From assembly GCF_008107685.1 (NCBI RefSeq), contig NZ_VIRF01000082.1:62001-126000 (forward strand): DNA of 64,000 nucleotides, read 5' to 3'. A program made the translations under genes and the position numbers. How positions within the stretch are numbered: position 1 is the first letter of the stretch; each line of letters opens with the position of its first letter. The notes beneath the pieces are model-generated. The model was not told the DNA's origin, did not search any database, and worked only from the letters and a program-made list of their open reading frames with translations. Of this stretch, positions 43,550 through 52,789 are shown one piece after another. The DNA is from Novosphingobium sp. BW1. Its GTDB lineage: Bacteria; Pseudomonadota; Alphaproteobacteria; Sphingomonadales; Sphingomonadaceae.

Positions 43550-43615
43550 GGCTTTCCCTTGCCGTGTCCGGTCCGATTTGGCAAGCGCGTGCCCACAACG
43601 AGAAACAGGACAGCT

Positions 43616-44479
43616 ATGACCGATTGGGCCCCCTACACCCGCCGCGCCAGCGAATGGTTCGAAACCCTGCGCAACCAGATCTGCGCCGAGTTCGAGGCGA
43701 TCGAGCGCGAAGCCGGCAGCGAGGCCTCGTTCCAGTACACGCCCTGGCTGCGCGATGCGGTCGACGATGAAAAGGGTGAGACCGGCGGCGGTACGCGCGG
43801 GTTGATGAAGGGGCAGGTGTTCGAGAAGGTGGGGGTCAACATCTCCACCGTCCACGGCGCGTTCGGCAAGGAGTTCGCAGGCTCGATCAACGGCGCCTCG
43901 GTGGAGCGCCCGGAATTTTCGGCCACAGGCATCAGCCTTGTTGCGCACATGGCGAACCCGCATGTGCCCGCGGTCCACATGAATACCCGCTTCCTCACCA
44001 CGACCAAGGCCTGGTTCGGGGGCGGCGCGGACCTCAATCCGCCGCTGCCCTACGATGAGGATACACACGAATTCCACTTGGCCTTCAAGGCGGCCTGCGA
44101 CGCGCATGGCGAGGACTACTACGAGCGCTTCAAGGCCTGGGCGGATGAGTACTTCTACATTCCCCATCGCAAGGTGCATCGGGGCGTGGGCGGGATTTTC
44201 TACGATCACCTGGAATGCGCCGACGAGGCGATGTGGGAATCGAATTTCGCCTTCACGAGGGCGGTGGGCGAGGCGTTCCTCGCTATCTTCCCCAAGCTGG
44301 TGCGCCGCCGCATGGGGATGGACTTCACGCCTGCCGACAAGGCGCAGCAACTGGAATGGCGCGGACGCTACGCCGAGTTCAACCTTGTCCATGACCGGGG
44401 CACGCTATTCGGCCTGAAGACCGGCGGCAACATCGATGCAATCCTGATGAGCCTGCCGCCCGAGGCGACCTGGAGTTGA
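43616..44479 (+). CDS. hemF: Oxygen-dependent coproporphyrinogen III oxidase
   Basis: 287 residues with the HemF signatures GGGTRGLMKGQVFEKVGVN, HMNTRFLTTTKAWFGGGADL and HRGVGGIFYDHL, then EFNLVHDRGTLFGLKTGG. The enzyme decarboxylates coproporphyrinogen III to protoporphyrinogen IX in heme synthesis and requires oxygen, so the organism is at least facultatively aerobic. ATG 43616 follows ACAGGA. Its stop overlaps the TTG start of the next gene. Confidence 0.96.
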   Translation: MTDWAPYTRRASEWFETLRNQICAEFEAIEREAGSEASFQYTPWLRDAVDDEKGETGGGTRGLMKGQVFEKVGVNISTVHGAFGKEFAGSINGASVERPEFSATGISLVAHMANPHVPAVHMNTRFLTTTKAWFGGGADLNPPLPYDEDTHEFHLAFKAACDAHGEDYYERFKAWADEYFYIPHRKVHRGVGGIFYDHLECADEAMWESNFAFTRAVGEAFLAIFPKLVRRRMGMDFTPADKAQQLEWRGRYAEFNLVHDRGTLFGLKTGGNIDAILMSLPPEATWS

Positions 44480-45285
44480 GCCGCCAGGATTTTTGCAAGG
44501 CACCTTGGGAGGTCGATCTCATGGCTGAGGCCGGGCGTCTACTGGCTTCGGTTTTCGGGCTGATTGACCGTACGCCGCTGGCGGGCAAGTCCACGCTGGA
44601 AATCGACACTATGGTGGAGCGCTTCATCGTCGATGAACTGGGCGCCCGCCCGGCGAGCAAGGGGCAGTACGGCTTTCCCTATGTGCTCAATTCCTCGATC
44701 AACTCGGTCGTGTGCCACGGCATGCCCAAGGATACCGATGTCCTGAAGGATGGCGATATCGTCAACTTCGACATCACGCTGGAGAAGGGCGGGTACATCG
44801 CCGACTCCAGCAAGACCTACCTTGTCGGAGAGGTGCATCCGGCCGCGCGCAAGCTGGTCGAGATGACCTACGCCGCGCTCTGGAAGGGGATTGCGGAAGT
44901 GCGCCCCGGCGCGCGGCTGGGCGATATCGGTCACGTCATCGAACGCCACGCACACCGGGCAGGCTATTCGGTCGTGCGCGAGTTCTGCGGGCACGGCATT
45001 GGCCAGCAGATGCATGAAGAGCCCCAGGTCCTTCACTTCGGACGCCCGGGCACGGGCGTCCTGATCGAGGAGGGTATGACCTTCACCATCGAACCCATGC
45101 TCAACCAGGGCCGACGCGGCGTGCGGCAGGAGAAGGACGGCTGGACCGTGCGCACGCTCGATGGTGGCCTCTCCGCGCAGTTCGAGCACACCGTCGCGGT
45201 AACGGCGAGTGGAATGCGGGTGCTGACGTTGCGGCCTGAAGAGCGTGCGATGGCGGCGAAGCTGGAGCGGGCAGGGGCGTTCTAG
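44476..45285 (+). CDS. map: Type I methionine aminopeptidase
   Basis: 269 residues of the pita-bread fold: SSINSVVCHGMPKD, DGDIVNFDITLEKGGYIADSSKTY (metal-ligand Asp residues), EFCGHGIGQQMHEEPQVLHF (His), MTFTIEPML and QFEHTVAVT (Glu ligands). It removes the initiator Met from nascent proteins. The proposed start is TTG 44476, overlapping the hemF stop as TTGA; it keeps the helix SRQDFCKAPWEVDLMAEAGRL expected in the family. ATG 44521 is an alternative but would cut that helix. Confidence 0.93.
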   Translation: MSRQDFCKAPWEVDLMAEAGRLLASVFGLIDRTPLAGKSTLEIDTMVERFIVDELGARPASKGQYGFPYVLNSSINSVVCHGMPKDTDVLKDGDIVNFDITLEKGGYIADSSKTYLVGEVHPAARKLVEMTYAALWKGIAEVRPGARLGDIGHVIERHAHRAGYSVVREFCGHGIGQQMHEEPQVLHFGRPGTGVLIEEGMTFTIEPMLNQGRRGVRQEKDGWTVRTLDGGLSAQFEHTVAVTASGMRVLTLRPEERAMAAKLERAGAF

Positions 45286-45300
45286 GGTAAAGAAATAAAG

Positions 45301-45339
45301 GGAAGTTCCGAGGGTCATGGCCCTCGGAACTTCCTTTTT
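45301..45339 (+). terminator. Rho-independent terminator after map
   Basis: GGAAGTTCCGAGGG (45301-45314) pairs with CCCTCGGAACTTCC (45321-45334) as a 14-bp stem followed by TTTTT. It also lies 12 bp from the stop of the convergent phoD gene, so it may serve both strands. Confidence 0.92.
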
Positions 45340-45350
45340 CTACTTTCCGA

Positions 45351-46973
45351 TCAAGCGGCGGCGAAGGCGTGCGCCCCCCAGCTCACCACGCGCTCTTCCT
45401 GGGTCGTGCCCGAGGTCGTGCGCGCGGCGATCGTGCTCATGAAGTGCCAGGCGCCGCGCACGCTGTCTTCGCTCAGGTCGAGCGAGACGTAGCCACGGCG
45501 GCTGGCGTCACACAGCGCGAGGCCGGGGTTGGCGCCTTGCAGTGCGCGGGCCAGGTTCTGCGGGGCAACCGAGGGAAGGTAGCTCTCGAAGCCGGGCGAG
45601 GTGACCGAGTGGCCTGCATATTCGACACCGACCGGGGTGCCATCGACGCTGAGGTTCTGGCCCCAGGCATTGTGGCTGTCGCCGGAGAGGACGACGAGGT
45701 TCGCCTCGGCCTCGCGCGCGGCGCGCAGCAGGCGTTCGCGTGCGGCCGGGTAGCCGTCCCAGGAATCCATGTTGAAGGGCAGGCCGACCTTGCTGGCCGC
45801 CGCGATGCCCATGAGCGCCTGGCGCACCTTGGGATCGGCGCCGTTCGGGGCGATGTCGGCCATCTCGGAGGGCGCCTTGAGCGGCCCCATGACGATCTGT
45901 TGGGCCAGTACCTGCCAGCGCGTGCCGGATTTGACCGACTGCGCGATCTCGTGGTTGAGCCACTTCTCCTGTTGTGCGCCCATGACGGTACGGGCCGGGT
46001 CCAGCCAGGCGCCTTCGCGAAATTCGATCATGGCCCTGGCGATGTCGTCCTTGCCCGCGAGCGCCTTGGCGAAGTCGAGCTGTTCGACGCGGCCGGAGAC
46101 GCGGGTTTCAGGCCGGAAGATCGTCGCGAGCGTGCCGATCTGGAAGCTGTTGTAGGGGGTGTCGGAGACCGGCATCCATTCGCGGTAGACGCGCTCGGCA
46201 ATGGCGCGGCGGGCCGACCAGGGGCCTTCGGTTTCGCTCTGGTGGTTTTCCGCGCCGCCCTGCCAGGCATCGTTCGCCAGTTCGTGGTCGTCCCACTGCG
46301 CCAGCATCGGGAAGCGGCTGTGAAGGGCCTGGAGGTCGGGATCGAGGCGGTAGGAGGCATAGCGCAGGCGGTAGTCGGCGAGCGTCAGGATCTCGTGGTC
46401 GGGCTGAACCTCGCGGCCCGCCATGGCCTTGGCCGGGTAGGACCCGTTGGGCGCGTATTCGTAGAGATAGTCGCCGACGTGGATGACGAGGTCGAGGTCG
46501 TCGCGCCTGGCCGCATGGGCATAGGCGTTGAAGAAGCCGAAGGGCATGTTCGAACAGGAGAACAGTCCGATGCCGAAGCGCGCGACATTGCCGGTGGGCA
46601 GCGTGCGGGTACGGCCGACATCGCTCATCGAACCATCGGGCGCGATGAAGCGGTAGTGGTACCAGCGGTCCGGGGCGAGGCCGTTGACGACCAGCTTGGC
46701 GCAGTTGTCATGCTCGGCTGAGGCGATGACTTCACCGCCCGACACGACCTTGCTGAAGGCTTCGTCGGCGGCGACTTCGCAGCGCAGTTTGGTCTCGCCG
46801 CTGCCGACGTAGCGTGTCCACAAGAGGACCGAATTGCCCGAAGGCTCGCCGCTCGCAACGCCGTGGGTGAAGCCCTGGGCGGTCATCGCCTGGGCCAGCC
46901 CCGGCAGCGCCAGGGCGCCGAGGCCAAGGAGGCTGCCCTGGATGAGAAGGCGGCGGTCGAGAGTGAGAGGCAT
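45351..46973 (-). CDS. phoD: Alkaline phosphatase D family protein (PhoD-like)
   Basis: 540 residues with a Tat leader (DRRLLIQGSLLGLGALAL). The PhoD N-terminal domain has FTHGVASGEPSGNSVLLWTR. The catalytic domain has LDLVIHVGDYLYEYAPNG, MLAQWDDHELANDAW, VLSGDSHNAWGQNL, matching the metal-binding D, D, H and H residues of PhoD. Secreted PhoD enzymes release phosphate from phosphodiesters and monoesters. It lies 95 bp after a TBDR gene in the same direction, separated by a hairpin, suggesting the pair takes up and dephosphorylates an organic phosphate. No Pho box was recognised. Confidence 0.92.
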   Translation of the reverse strand: MPLTLDRRLLIQGSLLGLGALALPGLAQAMTAQGFTHGVASGEPSGNSVLLWTRYVGSGETKLRCEVAADEAFSKVVSGGEVIASAEHDNCAKLVVNGLAPDRWYHYRFIAPDGSMSDVGRTRTLPTGNVARFGIGLFSCSNMPFGFFNAYAHAARRDDLDLVIHVGDYLYEYAPNGSYPAKAMAGREVQPDHEILTLADYRLRYASYRLDPDLQALHSRFPMLAQWDDHELANDAWQGGAENHQSETEGPWSARRAIAERVYREWMPVSDTPYNSFQIGTLATIFRPETRVSGRVEQLDFAKALAGKDDIARAMIEFREGAWLDPARTVMGAQQEKWLNHEIAQSVKSGTRWQVLAQQIVMGPLKAPSEMADIAPNGADPKVRQALMGIAAASKVGLPFNMDSWDGYPAARERLLRAAREAEANLVVLSGDSHNAWGQNLSVDGTPVGVEYAGHSVTSPGFESYLPSVAPQNLARALQGANPGLALCDASRRGYVSLDLSEDSVRGAWHFMSTIAARTTSGTTQEERVVSWGAHAFAAA

Positions 46974-47020
46974 GGCAGGCAGTGTCCTGTGTCGCAGGCT
47001 AATGGGAAACGCGGATGGGT

Positions 47021-47062
47021 GGCGCGGCCGGGCGCGGGACGTGTCCTGTGCCCGGCCGCGCC
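47021..47062 (-). terminator. Strong intercistronic hairpin between TBDR and phoD
   Basis: GGCGCGGCCGGGC (47021-47033) and GCCCGGCCGCGCC (47050-47062) form a perfect 13-bp GC-rich stem just after the TBDR stop. No T-run follows, so it may stabilise the upstream message or attenuate the downstream one. Confidence 0.65.
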
Positions 47063-47068
47063 GGATCG

Positions 47069-49372
47069 TCAGAAGCGGGCTTTCACGGTCACGCCGTAGG
47101 TGCGCGGCTCGGCCGGGATGAAGGTGGGGTGCCCGAAGGCGCCGCCGGTGTTGCCCGCATCGAGGAGGTACTTCTCGTCAAAGAGGTTGCGCGCCCAGCC
47201 TGCAATTTCGTACTGGCCATTGGCGAAAGTCACGCCGCCGCGCACATTGGCAAGCGTCACGCCCGGCTGGCTGATCGCCTCGGTGTTGGGTGTCTCGAAG
47301 TAGATCTTCGAGCGGTAGGTGACGCTGGGCGAGAGGAACAGGCCGACGGTCTCGGTCACCGGGGCATCTATGATGAGCCCGGCCGAGGCCTGCCACTCGG
47401 GCTGGAGGCGGAAGCGCGAACCGGCGAGGTTGCCGTTCTCGGGATCGTTGTCGATGCCGCCGTCGATCCAGCCACCGTTGGCGTAGGCGCGCAGCCAGGA
47501 GGTGGGGCTCACCTCGACTTCGGCTTCGACGCCCAGGTTGCTGGCCGAACCCGCGCTGATCGTGCGCGCGTTGCCGCCCGCCTCGATCACGGTGACCTGG
47601 AAGTCGGAATATTGCTGGTAGTAGACGCCGATCGAGCCGGAGAAGATGCCGCTCGCCACCTTCACGCCGCCCTCGTAGTTCCACACGGTCTCGTTGCCGA
47701 CCTCGTTGGTGCCCGCATAGCGCGCGCCGGTGTCGGCATCGGTGAGCGTCGTTACCTGGACCGAGGGCGAACGGCGGCCCTTGGAGATGGTGGCGTAGAG
47801 ATTTACCTCGTCGGTTACGCGCAGCAGCGCGTTGAAGCGCGGCAGGAATGCGGCGTAGCTGCGGTCGGCGTAGACCACCTCGCCATCGGTGTTGGCGTAA
47901 GGCAGCAGCGGCTGGCCGTAGATCGGGGCGACCGGCTGGTAGGTCGAATAGCCCGAGCGGCGCTTCTCGATAAGGACGCGCGCGCCCGCATTGAGTTCGA
48001 GCGTCGGGGTCGGGATCCAGGTCGCCTCGCCGAACATCGACCAGGATTGGTTGCGGCCCTCGTTCTGGAACCAGCTGGCATAGGGCGCGCTCTCGATCAG
48101 GCCGCCCGTGGCAAGGCCGGTGGCAAGCGCGGCGGGCACCGAATTGTCGGGCGCGACGCAGCCAAGGCCAGGTATGATGTTGGCGGTGCACTGCAGGTAG
48201 GTGCCGACTTCGCTGGAGAATGGCACGTACTGGCGCGTGTCCTCGATCATGTAGTTCCAGCCGAAGTGGGCGCGCCACTGGTCATCCGCATAGGCGAAGC
48301 GGCCTTCGTGGCTGAACTGCCAGCCGTCGGCCTGCTCGGCGAATTCCAGATAGGAGGCGGCCGAACCATCGGCGTCAAAGACCTCCAGCGAATCGAAGTT
48401 GCGGTAGCCGTTGACGGTAGTGAAGCTCCAGCCTTCCGCGAAGTCCCAGTTGAAGGTGAAGTTTACGTCATAGACGTCACGGTCGAGGCCCAGCTTGTCC
48501 TTGCCCAGGACCTCCTGCGAATTGGGCGAGCCGCCCAGGTACGCATCGCCGTAGACGTCGTTCACGGCCGTCGAACCTAGCGAGCGGGAAAGGAACGGCG
48601 TGCCCGAGTTGCGCTGGCGGTCGTAGGTGAAGACGAGGTCGGCGGTGATGTCCGGGGTCGGGGTGAAGCGTAGCGATCCGCGCACGCCCAGCGTGTTGAT
48701 GCCGTAGAGGTCGTCCTGCTCGGGCGCGAGGTTCTTAACGTAGCCGTCGCGGTTCTTGTATTTGAACGCGACGCGGCCCGCGATCACGTCGTTGCCGGCA
48801 TTCATGAAGCCGCCCGCTTCGTAATAGTTATAGTTGCCGTAGCCACCCGAAATCTCGGCGGAGAGACCGGATTTGGGCTTGGCCGAAACCATCGAGATCG
48901 CCCCCACGGTCGAGGCGGTGCCGAACAGGGTCGCCTGCGGGCCCTTGACGACCTCTATGCGCTCCATGTCGTAGATGCCTTGGTAGGCCCCGCGCGAGCG
49001 TGAGATATCAACGCCGTTGTAGTAGAGCGTGACGCGCGCGGCGGCCTGCGCCGAGCCGCTGTCCGAGGTGATGCCGCGGATCACGATGCCCGGGTTGTTG
49101 GCGCTCTGCTCCTGGATGTTCAGGCCGGGAACGTAGGCCGAAAGCTCGTCGAGTTCAGAGACGCCGATCTCCTCCATGCGCTCGCCCGAGAGCGCGCTGA
49201 GGGTCACGGGCACGTCCTGCGCGCGCTGTTCGTAGCGCTGCGTGGTGACGATGATGGCGTTCTCGCTTTCGCCAATGCCATCGGCCTCGGCGGCCTGCGC
49301 GGCAGAGGTTAGCGCGATAAGGGACGAACCGGCGACAAGTGCGGAGAAGGCAGCGGACAGTTTCACGGACAA
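47069..49372 (-). CDS. TonB-dependent receptor paired with phoD
   Basis: 767 residues: signal peptide (ALVAGSSLIALTSAAQA), plug with AIIVTTQRYEQRAQDVPVTLSA and ERIEVVKGPQATLFGTASTVG, and a barrel ending FDEKYL...TYGVTVKARF. This is the FecA/iron-complex-like size class common in sphingomonads. An in-frame TGA precedes the frame and no ATG is available; TTG 49372 has GAGGG 6 nt upstream, and GTG 49366 is less well spaced. Ligand unknown; association with phoD suggests an organophosphate. Confidence 0.9.
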   Translation of the reverse strand: MSVKLSAAFSALVAGSSLIALTSAAQAAEADGIGESENAIIVTTQRYEQRAQDVPVTLSALSGERMEEIGVSELDELSAYVPGLNIQEQSANNPGIVIRGITSDSGSAQAAARVTLYYNGVDISRSRGAYQGIYDMERIEVVKGPQATLFGTASTVGAISMVSAKPKSGLSAEISGGYGNYNYYEAGGFMNAGNDVIAGRVAFKYKNRDGYVKNLAPEQDDLYGINTLGVRGSLRFTPTPDITADLVFTYDRQRNSGTPFLSRSLGSTAVNDVYGDAYLGGSPNSQEVLGKDKLGLDRDVYDVNFTFNWDFAEGWSFTTVNGYRNFDSLEVFDADGSAASYLEFAEQADGWQFSHEGRFAYADDQWRAHFGWNYMIEDTRQYVPFSSEVGTYLQCTANIIPGLGCVAPDNSVPAALATGLATGGLIESAPYASWFQNEGRNQSWSMFGEATWIPTPTLELNAGARVLIEKRRSGYSTYQPVAPIYGQPLLPYANTDGEVVYADRSYAAFLPRFNALLRVTDEVNLYATISKGRRSPSVQVTTLTDADTGARYAGTNEVGNETVWNYEGGVKVASGIFSGSIGVYYQQYSDFQVTVIEAGGNARTISAGSASNLGVEAEVEVSPTSWLRAYANGGWIDGGIDNDPENGNLAGSRFRLQPEWQASAGLIIDAPVTETVGLFLSPSVTYRSKIYFETPNTEAISQPGVTLANVRGGVTFANGQYEIAGWARNLFDEKYLLDAGNTGGAFGHPTFIPAEPRTYGVTVKARF

Positions 49373-49451
49373 AAGGTTCCCTCACGAATTAAGCGACACG
49401 TTGGAGTGGCCTGCGGGAAGCCCCTAGCCGGTGTTTGTGACAGCCGCGCGA

Positions 49452-49478
49452 ACCCTGCCGCGTGAAACGGGGCAGGGT
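49452..49478. other. Inverted repeat upstream of the phoD-linked TBDR
   Basis: ACCCTGCC (49452-49459) and GGCAGGGT (49471-49478) form an 8-bp dyad with an 11-nt spacer, about 80 bp upstream of the TBDR start. It could be an operator or a weak hairpin. The rest of the 272-bp gap (49373-49644) has no gene I can support. Confidence 0.35.
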
Positions 49479-49644
49479 ATGCGATGCCGGGCAGGCCCTT
49501 TGTCGCAAATTTACAATTGGGAACAGCGTGTTCGTGCAGGCTCCAGGATGTGCCTTCGGCAGACGCGGAGACGCAGCCGGACGCGGAGGACCGACTGCGT
49601 GGGTGTACGGGAGGTGAAGGAGGACGGCGCCGGAGTGCGGCGCC

Positions 49645-50109
49645 TCAGCAGGCGTAGAGAGGGGCGCTCGCTGCCTTGGGTGTGGCGCGCAAGAGGCGGG
49701 TCTCTACCTGTCCGCCCAGAGTTCCGGCCATGTTGCCATTGCGGCGCTGGTTGGCAAGGCCGATTCTGTGCAGGTCAAGCGGGGCTGAGAGTTGCACGCC
49801 GAACTCGCGGCCTTCCACCCAGCGGACCTCGCCCTTGAGGCCGAAAGTCCCGGCGAGGTCAAGCTCGATCACTTCGCCGCAGCAGGGAAGCACGTCCTTG
49901 CTGGCAAGGCATAGGCCCTGCTCCGAGACGTTGCGGATCATCACCGGGGTACCGTCCAGTCCCGGCAGCATCATCACCGCGCGCATCAAGGTGCGGTGGC
50001 GCGGCGCGCGTGTCACGCGGGCCATGCGGCCGCCCCTTGCCTGCATCGCACTCTCTTCCGGCGTCTGCTGCCTACCCGCTGTCGCGGCCTCTCTATCCAG
50101 CATTCCCAT
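49645..50109 (-). CDS. PilZ domain protein
   Basis: About 154 residues. The segment RAPRHRTLMRAVMMLP...PVMIRNVSEQGLCLAS contains the RxxR and [DN]xSxxG elements of PilZ domains, which bind cyclic di-GMP, followed by VIELDLAGTFGLKGEVRWVEGREFGVQL. The N terminus is about 45 residues of low-complexity polar sequence. ATG 50109 has GAGGAG about 10 nt upstream. Stand-alone PilZ proteins commonly control motility or polysaccharide; the target here is unknown. Confidence 0.8.
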   Translation of the reverse strand: MGMLDREAATAGRQQTPEESAMQARGGRMARVTRAPRHRTLMRAVMMLPGLDGTPVMIRNVSEQGLCLASKDVLPCCGEVIELDLAGTFGLKGEVRWVEGREFGVQLSAPLDLHRIGLANQRRNGNMAGTLGGQVETRLLRATPKAASAPLYAC

Positions 50110-50370
50110 TGTGTCCGGTCTCCTCATCGGTCTGCCGCTCCGGGACAGCAAGACCCTCCTCACTCAATTTCTGGAGGATGCGCAGGGCAATGCTGGCGAA
50201 GCGTTAACCCTCGCCCCGGGGCATTTGCTATGAAATCGATTGAATTTGCGCCTTGCACGGGGGTAGTCTTTTCGGCCCGCCCAAGCCTCGCACGTATTTG
50301 GTTGCAAAGACTGCATCTGTGCATGGCAAGGCTTGCCGTGCGGAAAAAAATCTTCACATGACATGGAACG

Positions 50371-52464
50371 ATGCTGCGCCAGTACGAACTAGTTGAACGC
50401 GTCAAGGAATACGCGCCCGAGGCCGACGAGGCCCTGCTCAACCGTGCCTATGTCTACACGGTCCAGAAGCATGGAACCCAGAAGAGGGCGAGCGGGGACC
50501 CCTATTTCTCGCACCCCGTCGAAGTTGCCGGCCTGATGACCGAGCTCAAGCTCGACCAGCAGACGATCATCACCGCGCTCCTGCACGACACGGTCGAGGA
50601 CACGCTGGCGACGACGGACGAGATCGAGAAGCTCTTTGGTGCTGACGTCGCGCGGCTGGTCGATGGCGTCACCAAGCTCTCCAAGATCGAGGTGATGACC
50701 GAGAACGAGCGCGCGGCCGAGAACCTGCGCAAGTTCCTCCTCGCGATGAGCGAGGACCTGCGCGTCCTCCTCGTCAAGCTGGCCGACCGTCTGCACAACA
50801 TGCGCACGCTCCACTTCATCAAGAAGCCGGAGAAGCGCCAGCGCATCGCGCGTGAGACCATGGAGATCTACGCGCCGCTGGCCGAGCGCGTGGGCATGTA
50901 CGAATACATGCGCGAGATGCAGCTTCTCGCCTTCGAGCAGCTGGAGCCGGAAGGGTACGCGACGATCACCGGGCGCCTCGCCCATATCCGCAGCCAGGAA
51001 GGCGGGCAGGTCGATGCGATCGCGCTGGCGATCAAGCAGGCGCTTGCCGAAGCGGGTATCGCGGTCGAGGTGACCGGGCGCGAAAAGCATCCCTATTCGA
51101 TTTGGCGCAAGATGAAGGAACGGCATGTTTTCTTCGAGCAGATCACCGACATCATGGCCTTCCGGGTCCTAACCGAGAACCCGGACGATTGCTACCGCGC
51201 GCTGGGCGTGCTGCACCAGCATTGGCAGATGATCCCGGGCCGCTTCAAGGACTACATCTCGACGCCCAAGTCGAATGGCTACCAGTCGCTGCACACCGCG
51301 CTCATCTATGAGAACTCGATGCGTATGGAAGTGCAGATCCGCACCCGCGAGATGCATCGCCTGAACGAGTTCGGCCTGGCCGCGCACTGGGCCTACAAGC
51401 AGGGCGGATCGCGCCCGGACGGACAGGTCGGCTGGCTTCGCGACCTGATCGAGATCGTCGATTCGACGCACGATGCCGAAGAACTGCTCGAGAACACCAA
51501 GCTCGCGATCTACCAGGACCGCATCTTCGCCTTCACTCCCAAGGGCGCGCTGCACCAGCTGCCCAAGGGTTCGACCGCGGTCGACTTCGCGTTCGCGGTC
51601 CACACCGACCTTGGCAGTTCGGCCGTGGGCGCCAAGATCAACAACCGCCACATGCCGCTGCGCACGCGCCTCAACAACGGCGATGTGGTGGAGATCATCA
51701 AGAGCGCGGGCTCCGAGCCGCAGCTCTCCTGGCTGGGCTTCGTCGTGACCGGCAAGGCCCGCGCCACGATCCGCCGTGCGGTCCGCGCCAAGGAACGCGC
51801 CGAGGTCGCCGAGATCGGCTCCAAGCTCTACGACGAGATCGTCACCCGCCTGCCGCAGCGCATCGGCAAGAAGGCGCTTCACGCGGCGATGGAACGCCTG
51901 GGAATGCGCGACGAGGAAGACCTCATGTTCGCGATCGGCTCGGCCCACGTGACCGACCGCGAGGTGATGGAGGCGCTGGTCCCGGGCAGCACCGAGACCA
52001 TGCCCGACGATCCGGAATGGACCCGGAGCGAGAAGGCTATCTCGATCAAGGGGTTGACCGCAGGGATGGGCTTCGAGCTCGCCAAGTGCTGCCACCCGGT
52101 GCCGGGCGACCGCATTGTCGGCCTGCGCCGGCCCGATCACAAGGTCGAGGTTCATACGATCGACTGCCTGACGCTGGCGAACGGCGTCGATGCGGACTGG
52201 CTCGACCTGTCCTGGGGCTCGCGCACGACCGGCGCGACCGGACGCCTGCGCCTCGTGCTCTACAACCGGCCTGGCACGCTCGCCGAAGTCACGCAGATCT
52301 TCGCCAACGCGCACGCCAACGTCGCCAGCCTCAACATGGTCCAGCGCGACGATCCTTTCGGCACCTACGAGGCGGATCTCGAAGTTGCGGACCTCGCCCA
52401 CCTCACGCGCATCATCGCGGCGCTACGGGCAAGTGCGGCGGTGACCGACGCAGAACGTATCTAG
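50371..52464 (+). CDS. rsh: Bifunctional (p)ppGpp synthetase/hydrolase (RelA/SpoT homologue)
   Basis: 697 residues with the full Rsh domain order. The HD hydrolase (YFSHPVEVAGLM, ALLHDTVEDT, KLADRLHNMRTL) is followed by the synthetase domain (FEQITDIMAFRVL, YISTPKSNGYQSLHTAL). TGS (FAFTPKGALHQLPKGSTAVDFAF), a zinc-finger-type region (LAKCCHPVPGD) and a C-terminal ACT domain (VLYNRPGTLAEVTQIFANAH) complete it. Both catalytic motifs are present, so it should make and degrade the alarmone, as expected for the single Rsh of alphaproteobacteria. Confidence 0.97.
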   Translation: MLRQYELVERVKEYAPEADEALLNRAYVYTVQKHGTQKRASGDPYFSHPVEVAGLMTELKLDQQTIITALLHDTVEDTLATTDEIEKLFGADVARLVDGVTKLSKIEVMTENERAAENLRKFLLAMSEDLRVLLVKLADRLHNMRTLHFIKKPEKRQRIARETMEIYAPLAERVGMYEYMREMQLLAFEQLEPEGYATITGRLAHIRSQEGGQVDAIALAIKQALAEAGIAVEVTGREKHPYSIWRKMKERHVFFEQITDIMAFRVLTENPDDCYRALGVLHQHWQMIPGRFKDYISTPKSNGYQSLHTALIYENSMRMEVQIRTREMHRLNEFGLAAHWAYKQGGSRPDGQVGWLRDLIEIVDSTHDAEELLENTKLAIYQDRIFAFTPKGALHQLPKGSTAVDFAFAVHTDLGSSAVGAKINNRHMPLRTRLNNGDVVEIIKSAGSEPQLSWLGFVVTGKARATIRRAVRAKERAEVAEIGSKLYDEIVTRLPQRIGKKALHAAMERLGMRDEEDLMFAIGSAHVTDREVMEALVPGSTETMPDDPEWTRSEKAISIKGLTAGMGFELAKCCHPVPGDRIVGLRRPDHKVEVHTIDCLTLANGVDADWLDLSWGSRTTGATGRLRLVLYNRPGTLAEVTQIFANAHANVASLNMVQRDDPFGTYEADLEVADLAHLTRIIAALRASAAVTDAERI

Positions 52465-52471
52465 GCGCGCG

Positions 52472-52789
52472 CTAGAAGGTCAGCTCGACCTCGACCGGCC
52501 CATCTTCGGCAAGGTCCTCCGCCTTGCGCACGGCAGCCTTGACGGGGAGCAGCCAGGCGCCGTCGCCCTTGCTGGGAAAGGCCGAGGTTGCAAAGCGCGT
52601 CGCTCCGATGCGCGCCTGGACCTTGATGGAGCCGAAGCCGCGTCCCAGACCCTCCAACTTGCGCATCAGCGCGGTTGCGCTCAGCGTCTCGGCATTAGCG
52701 CCGGTGATGCTGAGGAAGTACCAGGTCCCCCCGTTGGCGCCGCCTGTCCAGCGCCAGAGCGGGGCGGTGTGGGTCAGGGTCTGGGTCAT
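52472..52789 (-). CDS. DUF1905 domain protein
   Basis: 105 residues beginning APLWRWTGGANGGTWYFLSI and containing GFGSIKVQARIGATRFATSAFPSKGDGAWLLPVKAAVRKAEDL, which matches the DUF1905 pattern: a small beta-barrel of unknown function. Its start overlaps the stop of the upstream cyclophilin gene by 4 bp, so the two are co-translated. It converges with rsh. Confidence 0.85.
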   Translation of the reverse strand: MTQTLTHTAPLWRWTGGANGGTWYFLSITGANAETLSATALMRKLEGLGRGFGSIKVQARIGATRFATSAFPSKGDGAWLLPVKAAVRKAEDLAEDGPVEVELTF

